Source of the DNA: Quillaja saponaria
Lineage: Eukaryota; Streptophyta; Magnoliopsida; Fabales; Quillajaceae
Length of the DNA stretch: 64,000 nucleotides
Reading direction: 5' to 3'
NCBI GenBank assembly: GCA_029379385.1
Contig: CM055617.1
Location: forward strand, 9,176,001-9,240,000
How positions within the stretch are numbered: position 1 is the first letter of the stretch; every line of letters begins with the position of its first letter. The position numbers and the translations under genes are program-made. Shown here in pieces: positions 41,673 to 54,591 of this stretch. Below the pieces are notes generated by a model, which was not told the origin of the DNA, searched no databases, and was given only the letters and a program-made list of their open reading frames with translations.

Positions 41673-42611
41673 TCACAAGTATGAATTTATTTTCAATGTC
41701 CTCTTTTTCTTCTACTTTATATAATATATAAATTAGCCATTGATTTTTCTTTTTTTTTTCCATTTTTCTCTTTAGCAAGTTGGCCATGGCTGCTCAGAAT
41801 CTTTTTGGAAACCAGAAAGTGTAGTAGAGAACATGAAATAAACCAGTGAAAACTGGAAGCATTTGATTTATTCTTTGAAGGGCTTGGAAAAAAAAAAAGG
41901 ATTGCTGGAGCCATGGATTTCAGTGAAGAGACAACTTGAACATACTAATGTTGTTTTTGCTAATTAAGTAGATTAGAGGTAACTTTCTCTTAAAACCCTA
42001 AATCAATAAGAAAAAGAAACAAAATTTGTATGTGTCCCTCCAAGTTAGTGAAGGCTGATGTTGTTGTAACACATGACATTTTGTTGATATTGACATTTTT
42101 GAAATAACACCCTCTTCAAAATATTTATTATCACCATTAACAAAAATTGTTTCTCTTCCTTGTATGCATACTTGTAAATATAGTAATCAATAAATTTTGA
42201 TTATATTATAATCTAGGCATTGTTGTCTCCCTTCCAGTAGAAGACGCTTAGGACATTAATGTTTCACTTGTTTATCAGAAAGGACAAAATGATAGATGTA
42301 CAAGAAAAATGTGTTCTGTTTTCATAAAAGAAAAAGAAGAAGCAGAAGTACTCCATGAATTAACCTAGATTGAGTTTATTTGATGAATACTGACACCAGG
42401 CTGGTTAGTGACAGGTAAAGAGGGGAATAATTGATGGCAGGTAGTATATAACAGTTAGAAATGGCAAATTGGTTAGCTTGTTCTGAATATGACACAAAAA
42501 CTATATTCATAAGTTGAGTATCAACCAATACATCAATTAGACAATTGGAAACTTTCTAATAGAAGCATTAACCAACGTACAAAACCATAGAATGATGACA
42601 TCTTCAAATAA
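41673..42611. other. Intergenic, no gene supported
   Basis: AT-rich DNA after the B-box pseudogene. It may contain the old 3' end of that gene. No other feature was seen. Confidence 0.45.
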
Positions 42612-42916
42612 TGGGATCAAATCCTCCTATTCTTCATATAGAAAAGTACTCAAAGTACTCTGCAAGAAATGTGGATGTACCATTGGTTGCCACTGCACCT
42701 TCTATTTGCCTGGTTGGGTCTCCGAAAGTCTGACCAATTACAGCTTAAAAGCATTAAAAATAGGTTTATTGGGATTAAATCCTCTCTGTTTCAAATAGAA
42801 AAGTACTCAATAGTACTCTGCAGGAAATGTGGATGCCATTGGCTGCCACTGCACCCATATTTACCTGGTTGAGTCTCCGACCACTTATATCTAAAGCATT
42901 CAAAATTAGTTTCACA
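42612..42916. repeat. Tandem duplication, two copies of about 158 bp
   Basis: TGGGATCAAATCCTC to the end of a TTAAAAATAGGTTTAT stretch (42612-42769) is repeated as TGGGATTAAATCCTC onward (42770 to about 42916). Both copies carry TAGAAAAGTACTCAA, AGTACTCTGCA, AAATGTGGATG, TGCCACTGCACC and TACCTGGTTG-like words in the same order. The second copy has a few short deletions. The two overlapping frames here are a by-product of the repeat. Confidence 0.82.
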
Positions 42917-45236
42917 AGTTGTTTGTTCCCCTAGTATTTGAGGCATTTGTGGCAGGGAAGCTATACCCCTCTCTATAACTTTCTAAGTGGTTGGTGAGAG
43001 AAATTTCAAGAATGATGAGCATATCATTTTACAGTGTTCGGATGACTCTTCTAATAGAGAATGAATCCTCATACTTTCTCAGTTAAATATCAACTTAGTA
43101 TTACTCTTTCAAAAATTTATATCTTCTCCAAATATGCTTTTATAAGGTTCAATGCAGTGGTCACCATCATTCATAATGTAAGGGCTGCAGGGAAAATTGT
43201 AGCCTCCTATGGATCAAGTGTGTATTGAGTCGGAAAAAGAAAATATTAGGAGGGCAGTATAAGTTCAACTTTCATGGCTTGGGTTTCTCTGTCTCTTTCA
43301 ATACAACATGATGTGGGTTTTGAACCCTCTTAATGGAATATAAATAAATTTGGTAGAGCACCAGCATAGATCACTGAAATCTGTGGTTGTGATTAAAGCA
43401 AGTGTCTTTGTACTAATAAAATGACTCATAAATAGAAAAATGAACCCCTATCAATTTCAATCATAATTTAGACAATCCAAATATCAATTGATATCTTATA
43501 GTTTTTTGTTTCGGATCTAGCTGAGGTTGATTAATTATATTGGGATTCTATCCTTTCAACAAACTTCAACATATTACTAAGAATCTCTCACTAGTATTCT
43601 AGTATCAGATTATCAGATGCAGTTAATATTAAACCAACCATCAGAATCCGATCAAATTTAGGAGCCTCATACTTGAGGAAATTAAATTCTCATCTATCAT
43701 CTTATTCACAAGCAAGGAATATAATAAGCTTAAACAGAGAGTCAGCAACCTCAGAATAAGGGAGTGGGGTCAAGCAATCCAACATCTTTACGTGCATCCC
43801 ATAATACATGAATTAGTATTTTAATTGCTAGTTGATTATAAATCATACTACTACTACATTAAGAAAAGTTACTAAATTCATCTTTAAAGTTTACCAAAGG
43901 GAAAAAAAATGAGAAAAATCAAGAAAGGAGGTGGAGCTAGCTAGATCTCTGACTTTGTGGTGTGTGAGTGTTGCTTTGTCAATGGAAAGAAATATGAGTG
44001 GCTATGGATGCACATGATTTTGACTAATTAGACTAATATGGACAAGAGGATATTATTATGGTTACCTCTCTAGATTTTGGGATTTTGTTTCTCCAAAACT
44101 GTCCTGTGTTTCTAGTGGCAGCCACGAAGAGGATTATTCTTCTCTTGTACCTTTGAAATGATAGCCAGCCACTATACTCCCTTGGGTATTACAGATGTCA
44201 AAGGTCTTTTCCTCTCACATACTTCCTACTTAAACTAAAGTCAAGAGCAAGAATAACATGGATTCAATCTAATATTCTAACCTTCGAAGCTTCTTTGTTT
44301 TGGTCTGTGGTATTCCAACTTTTCATGTGAAGCTGGTGATTTTTCACAGGATTTGAACTATTGGGTGCACTTTTTTCTTATAGAAATTTCTATTAAGGGA
44401 AAAAAAAAAAAACATTAAAGAAAGGGTGTAAAAAATAACCATATACTCCATTTCATTTTAGGTGCTATTAGTGTCAAAAATAAATCTATGTTTTCAGCAT
44501 TTCTTTTCCATTGGTACAATCAGGTCAACCCCAAAAAAAAAAAGGCTAGCTAAAAAAAACAAAGAAGGAGGAGGTGGATGAAGAGAAAGAGAGAGAAGAT
44601 TCAGTTGCGGTGAGACTATGGTGATGATTTTAATTGTGTATCCACTTCAAACAGCCCAACCCTGGTGTTGCAGTCATCACGTATGGTCTGCACTAAGGGA
44701 AGTAAAGTTGCACAGCTTGGTCCAAACTCATCAGAGCTCCTCTATAGTGGTGTATCTTATCTTAACCAACTTAAAAGGTTGTTCCAAAAGAAGAAAAAAC
44801 ACTTCGTATTCTAGTACTATTTATTTTTGGAATTTGTGCCAAATATTTTACTTTGCTTCAGTCTTTGTTCTTAATGCTACTTCTTGTTGAGTCCTCAAAC
44901 ATTTTAATCTTTTATGTACTACTTAATTTGGGTTACTCCACTGCAAGAAAAAAAACATTTAAGACTATAGTGTGAATTTCTTTTCATTGAGAAAACTAAA
45001 AAGATCAGGTCTACAACAATATCCTAGTGAATCCCACAAAATTTATATAACATGATAAAAATTGAGGCGATTACATTCAGAGAAACAGAAAGCCATCATC
45101 AATTGTTGCATTAACATGTACAGCAGTAAAGAGCATAGAAACAAAGACCAGAGCTACTGGTATGGAACTTACTGCACACAGAGCAAGACTATTTGAACTT
45201 TCAGACATCTTCAGATCTGTAAGCATCCCAGTCAAT
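42917..45236. other. Intergenic, no gene supported
   Basis: AT-rich DNA between the 158-bp duplication and the stress-protein gene. The frame at 44618-44890 has no recognisable domain and is judged chance. The right end is probably the 3' untranslated region of the stress-protein gene if the proposed last exon is correct. Confidence 0.45.
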
Positions 45237-47265
45237 TCATGAAGGTTTGTTAACATCTGAAAATAGTATCACTTTGTAAATATAATTTTCCAAAATCGAG
45301 AGTATATGAAACACATTACATGAATTTGCCAAATAAATAGATTGGTGAATGGTGACATAATAAAATAAAAGCTCTCTCGAGCAAAAAAAAGATGAACATG
45401 ATATAGAAAAATGGAGTTTATTCCCCCTTGAATAACTATGTTTCGTAAGAGCAATCTTTTAGAATGGACTCAATTAATGATGCTTTCACCAAACATGAAT
45501 AAACAGATCTCCATCAAAGCTAGTGGTCTTGCAACTTTTAAGCACCCAAACAAGTAACCTCATGAAACCCACGCATAAGCTACCTGGATGCCAAAAGCTC
45601 ACCACTGAATGCTGTCCATATTGAATTTGTGAGATTTAATTCTCGTATAACATGAGCAGAACTACCACCATTAAATATCCCAGGTGGCAAAAAATCAGCA
45701 TTCCAGTATTTTTATTTGGTGGTTAGCTCAAAATTGGTTCCTTGGAAACTAAATCTGTCTCTAACTGTGAAATTCTGAAACTGCTTGGAAATGAAACCTT
45801 GAACTTAACATTTTAGGATGATGAAGAGAAGAGGTAGAAATATGCCCAAGCTCCAATTTTATCACTATAAAGTTAATCAAGTTTCAAAAGAACAGAAACA
45901 CCTTTAGAAGGTTTTCTCTATTGGGCATTGGCATATAAGCCAAGTAAAGGAGAATTAAAAACACACTGAAACACCATATCAGAGATACATGTTAGGGACA
46001 CATAAGAGTCTCGCTAATTCAGATGAACAAATCAGAATCTAGTAGGCTGAATCTTAATAACATTCGGAACGCAAGAACAAGCCACCCAGGTGAAAAAATG
46101 ACAAAAAAAATCCTACCTTTGAATGGAACAAGATCTTAATGGGTGTAAGGCAGTTGATGAATGTGGGAACTAGTTTTTAATTGGGAAATCTTTTTCAACT
46201 AATTAGTTCACCATTCATCTATATCACAAACTAATATCAAGCCCCCATCATCGTTTGACACTCAATAACTAACTGAATTTACTTAAGCCTACCAAATCTT
46301 TTTCAACTAATTAGTTCACCATTCATCTATATCTCAAACTAATATCAAGCCCCCATCATCGCTTGACAATTTCCAACCATACCTATGGCAATATAATTAA
46401 AAGGAAGATATACCAGTTTTATAAATCATAAGGGAAACAAAATTGATAAACAATGTAAAAACATATGACAATTACGAATTTCAATCATTCAAACTAAAAA
46501 ACATAACGTGTTAGCTTGCTAAAATGTACCTCTGTGTTTATCTAAGGCATCATGATATTCTTGCTCATCCTCCTCTATCACTACCGGGCACGGCAATTTC
46601 ACACCTTTTTGCTTACCCAGCTCCTTGGCATTAGCATTCGAACTAGAATTCCCATCCTTTTCATCAGTACACCTCACAACAATGACAGGACACCCACAAT
46701 GATGAACATAGTAATCACTTACACTTCCTAATCTCCCTTTCACGTTTCGCCCCGAAGCACCAAACCCTCGACTACCCATTATCATCGTGCACAATCCAAG
46801 CCTCTCCACCTCCAAACAAAGCCTCTCCTTCATGTCATGGTCTTGCACAATATGAATCTTGAAGGGAATCTGAGCATCTAACTAAAGGTTGAGCTAAATC
46901 ATTAGATTTTGCAGTAGTGAACGCATCGAAATTTTCCTCAAGCTTCTTCTGATTCAACTTTTCATCTTCGTCATCATCGGCCCCATGAAGGGAAAAGTCC
47001 ATGGAACCGCAATCGGCACCGTAAAGGACACTCGTGGGTCGCACGTGGAGGAGGGTCATGGCGTCTCCAGGCCGCAAATAATTCTGGACAGCCCAATTAA
47101 CAGCGAATGCGCTCTCGTCACTGAGATCCACTGCAATACCGATCTTCCGTTGAGCTCCGGAGGTCGGGGTCCCGCTGGCGGAGAGTTGGAATCGTGGAGA
47201 TGAAGATTGAACCAAAACCTTCTTGGGTGTTGGGCGGAGTCGGGTGGTTTTTTGGGAGAAGCCAT
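45237..47265 (-). CDS. Universal stress protein A-like, PHOS32-type, two compensating frameshifts
   Basis: Main exon 47265-46530; proposed last exon 45256-45237. Start ATG at 47265 gives MASPKKPPDSAQ. One base is missing near 47222, after which SSPRFQLS and GAQRKIGIAVDLSDESAFAV follow in the next frame. One extra A near 46880 then restores the frame for DHDMKERLCLEVERLGL, MGSRGFGAS, KGRLGSVSDY, VHHCGCPVIVV and an acidic tail. The corrected product is 251 residues. The G-x2-G-x9-G-S type nucleotide-binding motif of USPA proteins is visible at GSRGFGASGRNVKGRLGS. By family it is a cytosolic ATP-binding stress protein; PHOS32 is a phosphorylated Arabidopsis member. If the donor after DKHR is not used, the frame simply ends at 46519 with GTF. 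Using it, an exon 1.27 kb away adds DVNKPS. The two shifts may be sequence errors. Confidence 0.78.
46186..46368. repeat. Two near-identical 75-bp direct repeats, 108-bp period
   Basis: AAATCTTTTTCAACTAATTA through TTGACA occurs at 46186-46260 and 46294-46368, with only two mismatches over 75 bases. The repeats sit in the proposed intron of the stress-protein gene, just after its main exon. High identity points to a recent local duplication. Confidence 0.88.
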
Positions 47266-48514
47266 TGGCGTTCGAGTGTTGAAGTTGTGAAATGGGAAGG
47301 AAAGAAAGTTTTTGCCTTTGGCTTTAGTGTAACAGTAAAGGCGGATGAGGGAAAGGGTGGCAGCAGTGGAGGGAAAATACCAGAAAACAGACACGTTGAA
47401 ACATGTGTCAGGGCAGTCAGTGAAAGTATGAAAGTACGTGGGTTTAAGATGAAAAATTGTATAAAATTTTTAGGTTTAATTGTTGTTTTAGCCTTTGAAA
47501 ATTATAGTATTTCTCAATTTCACCCTTAAAGATAATGTTTTAATTTGATGTTCCTAGATTTAATTTGTTTCTGGTTTACTCTTGCAAATAATTTTTATAA
47601 ATTAAATCATTACTCAAGTCAATTTTCCCAACTTAATCAAATTAGATTATATTTGACCTTTAGTTGACCTGACCAGTCCGATTGTTGATGTAGTCACTTC
47701 TCCCATTTAATAGTAATCTGTATCATTTTTTTTTTTTTTTTTTTTTTTTTAAGAAATCAATTTTGGATCTTATATTTTCATGATAGTCCTTGAGATTTTA
47801 TTTATTTATGTAATTTCTTTTCTTTTTTTCTTTTGTGAGAGTTTAATGAGGGTTATTTGATTTATTATTTGTTGAATAGAAGATTATGATATAAAGTATC
47901 ATATGATCAACAACTTTTGTATTAATGCAATATTTACTATCTAATTGATAAAAATATTTAGTTATTGATTTATGCTAATTTTTATTGTTTGAGTGTAGGA
48001 GTTTGTTTTTCAATTAAAAAAATAAAAGTGAAAGTTCGAACAAATAACTATTTAGTTGGAAAGTTTATGCAATATCAAAAATTTGTGTAACTGAGCTTCC
48101 GAGAAAATAACTGCGAGAGAGACAACCACTAAGATTAGATTTGCATAAGGTGTGGAAAGTAATTTTATAAAAAAAACTCAATAAAAAAACATAATCCTCA
48201 TGAATGAAAGTAAAAAACATTATAATCTCTGGACTAAAATACTTATCAATCCAAATATTTATTTAATTTTCTTTTTCAGGGCAGGGAGGGCTGCGCCAAG
48301 AATTACTTTCTCTGAATTTGAAACCCTGGCAATAGCATCGCTTAGACGAAGACATACCTGAATTTCGTTGCTGCAACTGCGACTGAACCTCATACTTCCA
48401 TCTTTTCATTGAACTTGATTTTTCCCCTAATTCTGTCGGTGCAAATTCTTCGGTCGACATTAGGCGGATTCCCTGTTGATTTAGGATATTCTTTGTGATC
48501 AGGAAAAGTAAGAG
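47266..48514. other. Divergent intergenic region of the stress-protein and CSU1 genes
   Basis: About 1.25 kb between the two start codons, which point away from each other, so it holds both promoters and 5' leaders. A 25-base T tract lies at 47726-47750. The minus-strand frame at 48263-48529 overlaps the presumed CSU1 leader and is not supported as a gene. No TATA box could be assigned with confidence. Confidence 0.5.
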
Positions 48515-51500
48515 ATGCCTCAGAGGCACTCGAAGAACAACAACGACCTTGCCTTCTTCACCTACGAGGAGAAACGAAGGCTTGGGTATGGGACACAGAA
48601 GGAGAGGCTTGGAAAGGACTCAATTAAGCCCTTTGATGCTTGCTCTCTTTGCTTGAAACCCTTTATTGATCCTATGAGTTGCCAGAAAGGCCATGTATTT
48701 TGTAAGGAATGCATTTTGGAATGCTTGTTGGCTCAGAAGAAAGATATTCAAAGGTAGGTTTTTCCTGCAGCTTTTTGTTACAAGATCCTCTTTATAATCT
48801 GTTTTGCGTAGGATCTGGATTTTTGTTTAATTAGTGGGAAATCCTTTTAAATGTATATAGCGTAAGGATTTGAATTTCCTACTTGGATACTATTGCCTGA
48901 CGCAGAAAATTTGTTTATGTTTCTCTTAGTATTTAGTATTTAATGAAGTAAAGCCGTGAGACTATGTTTGGTTGTAAAAAGGACGAGGTGGAGGGCGCAA
49001 ACGAGGATTTCCCTAGCATAATAATCAGTTCTCTGACCTTGTAACGTTTTTACATAGTATCAACTCCCCTTTTCTTTTATCATTGTCCAAATTCCAAGTA
49101 GTTCGGTCCGTCCCCCTCCCCATGTTATTGGGTTCACACTGTCTCTTGTTAAATCACAAATTGTTGGTGAACCAGTGTACTGCTGCTGTAGCTTCAGTGC
49201 TTCACATTATGGTTTGTGCTAATGGTTAAGTTGTAACTTGTAACTGAGCACTTCAGGATGATTATAGGTGGTAGTAATGTCTTAACTATTTGCACGGAAA
49301 GAGAGTGGTGTTGCTGTGGCTGATCAATAATGGTTTTAGTGGACTATTTGAATATTGCTCTTGTTGGAGTTTTCTTATTGAAATGGCCATTGAAGGTGCA
49401 GGATGACAGAGATATGATTTGTGTAATCATATAATTTGTACTATGTACCAAAGCTATGCTCGGGTTTTGTTATCAGAGCGTTAATTTTCATGGTGAACCC
49501 CGTTTACATCTTCCTATAGCCCTTACAGGTGGAAAATATTTGTTTTGAATAGACAATGGAGGAGAGTATAAGCAAGCTTGTATTTTTATTTGCTCGCAAA
49601 GGATCAATATGGACTAGCTTCCTAGTCCTTCTCAGTAGTAGATGTTGATTACTGAGTGTTGTCTTATTAAGGTCAAAACAGTATGGAGGTTGTCCGAGAC
49701 ATGGGTAAAGATTTATCCTGCTGTCCTCTCCTAAATTTGAGGTTTTTGTATTTATTTATTTATTTTTAACTTAAATTCAAAGTGAGGCTTGTATGTTTGA
49801 TATTATTTATTATCTAAAGGAATAGTTTTGTGGTTTACTCGAACATATCTCACGTAAGTAACTGGAGAAATAGATTGCATGATTAGGAGGATGTTCTTCT
49901 AAGCAGTCAGTATACAGGGCTCTTTTTCTTGTTTTGGCATTGCATGATCTTCTTGTTTTTGCAAGACAGCGGCAGGAACATTTTTATATTATATACCTCA
50001 TCTCATGTTTTGCAAATTAGTGGGAAGTTAGATAAAAAGGATCAGATTGATAGTTTGAGTAAGTTTGAAGTTTGTGAGTTAAGTCTAGTAGTGACATATA
50101 TTAGGAATTTGATGGTCTTTTTTGGGTGGACAGCTGTTGGTAAAACTTAGGCAAAAGAAATTGTATCACAGTGATAAGATGCTTTTTTGTAGGTGTAACA
50201 GAGATTTGAAACATTTGGTTTAGACTATTTGACATTTTCAATATTCCATTGGGTCTGTTCAGGATATTTAAAAGATTTTTTGATGATTTATTAGCTGAAC
50301 TTTTGCGTGAATAAAGACATCAAAGTATTTGGAGATGTGTGTTCTTTGCAGTCATTTGGGAGTTTTGTTGGAGCATTATGCAAGAATCTCCCGTGATCGT
50401 CGTCTACCAATACAACTTGTCTGGGATAAGGTTGTTTTTCTAGTTTCACTTTGTATTTCTTCAGGGACCTTTCGCGGCTTTCCTTTAGTAGATATATAAC
50501 GTGACTGGAGAGATTTAATGTTTTAAGATTGTACTTATCTCTTGTATTTTCTCTTTTCTTTTAATTTGGGGACTTAGTGTTCTCCTTTGTACTCCTCTCT
50601 TTCTCAATAAATTCTTTTTTCTTATTAAAAAAAAAAAAATACAAAGATTTGGTTCAGCAATTGCTTCTCCATCTTGTTGCTGCGTCTATTGTACATTTCT
50701 TTTCATTTCATCTTCTGCTATGTTTACAAATGGTTTGTGCGATCTCCACCCCAGACGCTCTGCAAAAACAACAGGAAAAAACAGAGTTGGGTGGATTCGG
50801 TGCAGGTTATAGAGTATAGTATTGTTGCCTTGACATAATTTCATTTATGTTTTGACTTTTGATGCGGAGTATTGTGTAGTCCTAGAGAAATTGCGGAAGT
50901 TGAGGTTTGAATATCTTTGAGGTCACTACTGTGGCTGCTGGTTGTTTTGTCTCAATTTCAATATTTGGTTTTGAGTTTTAAGTCCATATGATAATTTGAA
51001 TGGGAAACATTGGCACCTTTCTTTTTCTTGTTGACTTTCTGCTTTGTCCTAGTTGTTCTTTGGACATAATTTGTTGTTGTTTATGTCTCATACTATGGGT
51101 TTTCCATTTCTTGATAATTAGCTTATTTTAAGTTTTTTAGAACTTCTGCTTGTTAAAACTTAAAAAGAGAAGGTTGCACAGTGGAACCAGATGTGGTTAG
51201 TACTTGCTGAAATGTAAATGCTTTATATGACCAGTTGATTTACTTGACTGCAGTAGGAAAGTGATAGTAGTCATTTTAGTCAATGACAAAAAAAAAAAAA
51301 ATCTGTCGATACGTGTGGAATTGTACTGCCAAGTAATAGGAACTGTGATCATTTTACATTTCCTAAAAAAATTGTGATAATTGAAGTTTTTAAATTGGAA
51401 TCATCTTGTGTCTAATTCCTATTTTTAGAGTGGACTATCCTTAAATGCATGATTGCAATGCGAATGGTGATTACTTAAGGTCTTTTTCGTCTATGACCTA

Positions 51501-52563
51501 CTTGTTTCATTACACAACAGGTCACAAATTCAGAGTGTCGTTGAATAAGTATGCTTCATTGGATTGGAAACTTTGGCACTATTGTTGACCTTAGGTGAAG
51601 TTTTGTGTGATATCCTATCAATCTTGATCTAATTTGTTTAAGTTGGTGGCTCTATTAACTTTCCTCTAAAGGACAAGGGCCTCAACTTGGAGATTGCAGA
51701 AGAGTTATCTTATATTAATCTGGATCAAATATTCCATACATTACACTGAAAGGGGAGGGGAAGAGGGAGGGTGAGAGGGAGGGATTGGTTTGGACTAATT
51801 GCTGCTACCTGAGTTAGATGATATCACCAATTGTTTTCACCTAATATCTTTATGGTATGTTTGACTCAACTTTCCTATGTATCACAGGAGGCTTACTGCT
51901 CATGCTACTCAGCAGAAGCAGGAGAAGGAAGAGGAGGAAGAGAGATCAGTGTTGCAAAAAGCTAAAGAGCTTGAGGCCTTTGATCAGCAAAACCATGGTG
52001 CAGTGCCACAATACAGTGATAGAAATTATAACCGAGACAAGAATGGTTTTCATGGGGCGAACAGTGTGAGGGTTACTTCCTATGAAGAGGAAGCACTTCG
52101 GACAATGAAAGCATTTTGGCTGCCTTCTGCAACACCAGATGCTCCTGTTAAAGTAGATGCGCCTTCTACCAGTACTGTCTGTCCTGAAGGCAATGAAAAA
52201 CTGAAGCTGAAGACCCTTTTCTCCATATACTTCACAGAAGACAACAGTGAGCAGAAGAAATCTAAGTCTCTTGACAAGACCTATATTTGCCCCAGCTGCA
52301 AAGTTACTCTGACCAACACAATGTCACTTGTTGCCCTTAGTTCATGTGGACATGTTTTTTGCAAGAAGTGTGCTGATAGGTTTATGGCTGTTGATAAGGT
52401 TTGTCTTGTTTGCAACAAGGGATGTAAAGAGCGCAATCGGGTGAATTTGGGAAAAGGAGGGACAGGTTTTGCTGGCCATGGGGATCATCTTGAAGCCAAA
52501 GACTTCAAGCATTTGGGAAGTGGTTCTGGGTTAGGGCTGGTTAGACCTGCAACGAAGACTTGA
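48515..52563 (+). CDS. CSU1: CSU1 / NOSIP-family RING-type E3 ubiquitin ligase, 2 exons
   Basis: Exons 48515-48753 and 51888-52563, joined in phase 2 with GT..AG borders, give 304 residues, the expected length. The N-terminal zf-NOSIP region starts MPQRHSKNNNDLAFFTYEEK and has cysteine/histidine ligands C43, C46, C56, H60, C63 and C66. A charged coiled-coil-like stretch (KQEKEEEEERSVLQKAKELE) follows. The middle has SYEEEALRTMKAFWLPSATP. The C-terminal RING has C214, C217, C233, H235, C238, C241, C252 and C255 (CPSC, CGHVFCKKC, CLVC), ending GSGSGLGLVRP. In Arabidopsis, COP1 SUPPRESSOR 1 is a nuclear RING E3 ligase that lowers COP1 and SPA1 activity in darkness; NOSIP is the animal relative. 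The frame is fully intact. The intron is 3.1 kb and has no recognisable insert. The ATG matches the family start exactly. Confidence 0.95.
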
Positions 52564-54591
52564 ACTCGCAGTTAACTTAGCTTGGCAATTGTGTATTATT
52601 CTTCTGGGCCACTCTTATCTGTCAGACTTAATGGCTTGAAAATCTTGTTAAACCAATTATTGATGATAGAAAATGTAGTTTGGTTGATGTGATATTGTCT
52701 GTTGCTTAAATGCTAACAAGATGGAAATGAAATTTTTCAAGACAACAGGCTTGATTTATCCCTAAATTAGTATGGGAAAGCGATTTGTTTGTTTGATTTT
52801 TACATTTTTAATTAATTTTAGACGATTCTATAGTCAAAGAAATGTTAAATTACTGTGCATGTAATTGACAGTTGGCTCGTTGGTTGTTATATTTTAACGT
52901 TATGGTCGGTGTAGTCTTATAATGGCACCCTGTCGTTCTTGGAATTATGTGGAGGAGTTGAATACTATTTGCCTCGTGCTTGGATAAGCCTTTGCTATTA
53001 GAATATATAGTGCAAACACAGGTCACCATCCACCAGCTTGGCTTAATCTTTTTGTATGGTTGAACCTTGAGGGTTTCAGCACCCACGAGATTTATGTTTG
53101 AGAGGAGCAGAAAATATTGTAAAGTACCAATGTCTCTATGTCTTAAAAGTCTTGTGTTGAAGAGATAGAGTACAACTCAACTTGGATTGGCATATATAAG
53201 CAGGTTTCTGACGGCAAGGTGTTCTTTACCTATCTTCATCAACCATTTTTATTTTATTCTACTTTTTCCTTCCAGAAAACCAAAAGCAAAGTTAAATACT
53301 AAAACTTGCCTTCCCTTAGAACCCCACTTATGATTTTCAAATCCTAGTCTTTTATTTATTTATTTTAGTACATTCTTTATCTTCTGATTGGTGTCAAATA
53401 ATATTGTGTTTTAAGAATATTTGTTAAGATATAATAAATAAATTTTTAAACATAAAACTTTTTAAGATAATAACTTATGAATTAAATAAAAGTATTACAC
53501 AATAAATATTACAAACTTTTCATATATATTACTTAATAATATTTGTTTACAAAAACTCATAATATAATATAATATATTTATATTATATGCTTTGATGAAT
53601 AACACATGACTCAATCGGATTCATTCATATCCATCTGTAATCATTTGAATTTTAAAAAAATCGAGTAAACCATATGAAAAGTTAAATGATTAAGTCTTAA
53701 ATGAAAATTTCAATAGGTTGAAATTTGAAACTCTTAATTAAAAGGCTATAAAAATGTTGTAATAAAGAAATTTATTACTCATGTGTAATTCTTGGCTCAC
53801 CGAATCTTTTGATAAAAAAAAATTTGACCATTGCTAAAAATGAGTGAAATTCTTGTCTTCCCCAACTAATTCTAAACTCTGAACTCTAAAGCCCTCATAT
53901 TCTCATAAGTAATTTCACAAAAGAAGATTTTTTATTTTGAGATTCTAATATATATAAAAAGTTTATAAATTTTATAGTGAATTTTGGTATTATTTAATTT
54001 ATAAGTTAATATTTTAAAAATATATATATATATTTATTATATATTAATTACCGTTAAATACTCTTTTATTTATTTTTTATTTTTATTTTTTTCCAAAAAA
54101 CAAAAGTTTGGTAAATGAGTCATGCAGCTCTTATATTTGGATACTATTGTTATCCTAAATGGAATATATTAACAAAAAAAGATTGGAGAAGACCGTTAAT
54201 TTGGTAAATTACGAATTAATGGGAATCCCACTATATTTTAGTTTCCACGTGGCAACAGCTGTGGCGTTAATAGTGGGACTCTATTGGGGTCCCACACTCC
54301 ATTATTGCCCGCCAACCGAAATCCATTCCGCCGAATCACATACAACAACCTAACTTACCAAAAAGAATAATACATAATTACATACAATAACCCAACCTCA
54401 TAATCGTCACTATGTCCTCCATGAACTGAACCCATCAAGCAACCTCAAAAAAAAAAATAAAAAAAAAATACAATCTTTACAGTACAGAAACGTTTTCTGT
54501 TTTGATATTTGCAAGTAATAATCGCAATTAGAAAAAGGGTTCAAAGGTGGGTGAGAGATTTTGGCTGAGGAAGCGTTTTTCTGTTGTTGTA
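52564..54591. other. Intergenic between CSU1 and the PLAC8 gene
   Basis: The first few hundred bases are probably the CSU1 3' untranslated region. The middle (53.4-54.1 kb) is very AT-rich with a short TA repeat near 54.02 kb. The last 250 bases should hold the PLAC8 promoter and leader. No other gene was supported; the frames at 52850-53086 and 54159-54353 lack recognisable domains. Confidence 0.45.

Noticed and set aside
44618..44890. 90-codon plus-strand frame
   Set aside because: No domain, no neighbours supporting it and no sign of splicing to other coding pieces.
48263..48529. 88-codon minus-strand frame overlapping the CSU1 start
   Set aside because: It is antisense to the CSU1 leader and first codons, with no recognisable domain.
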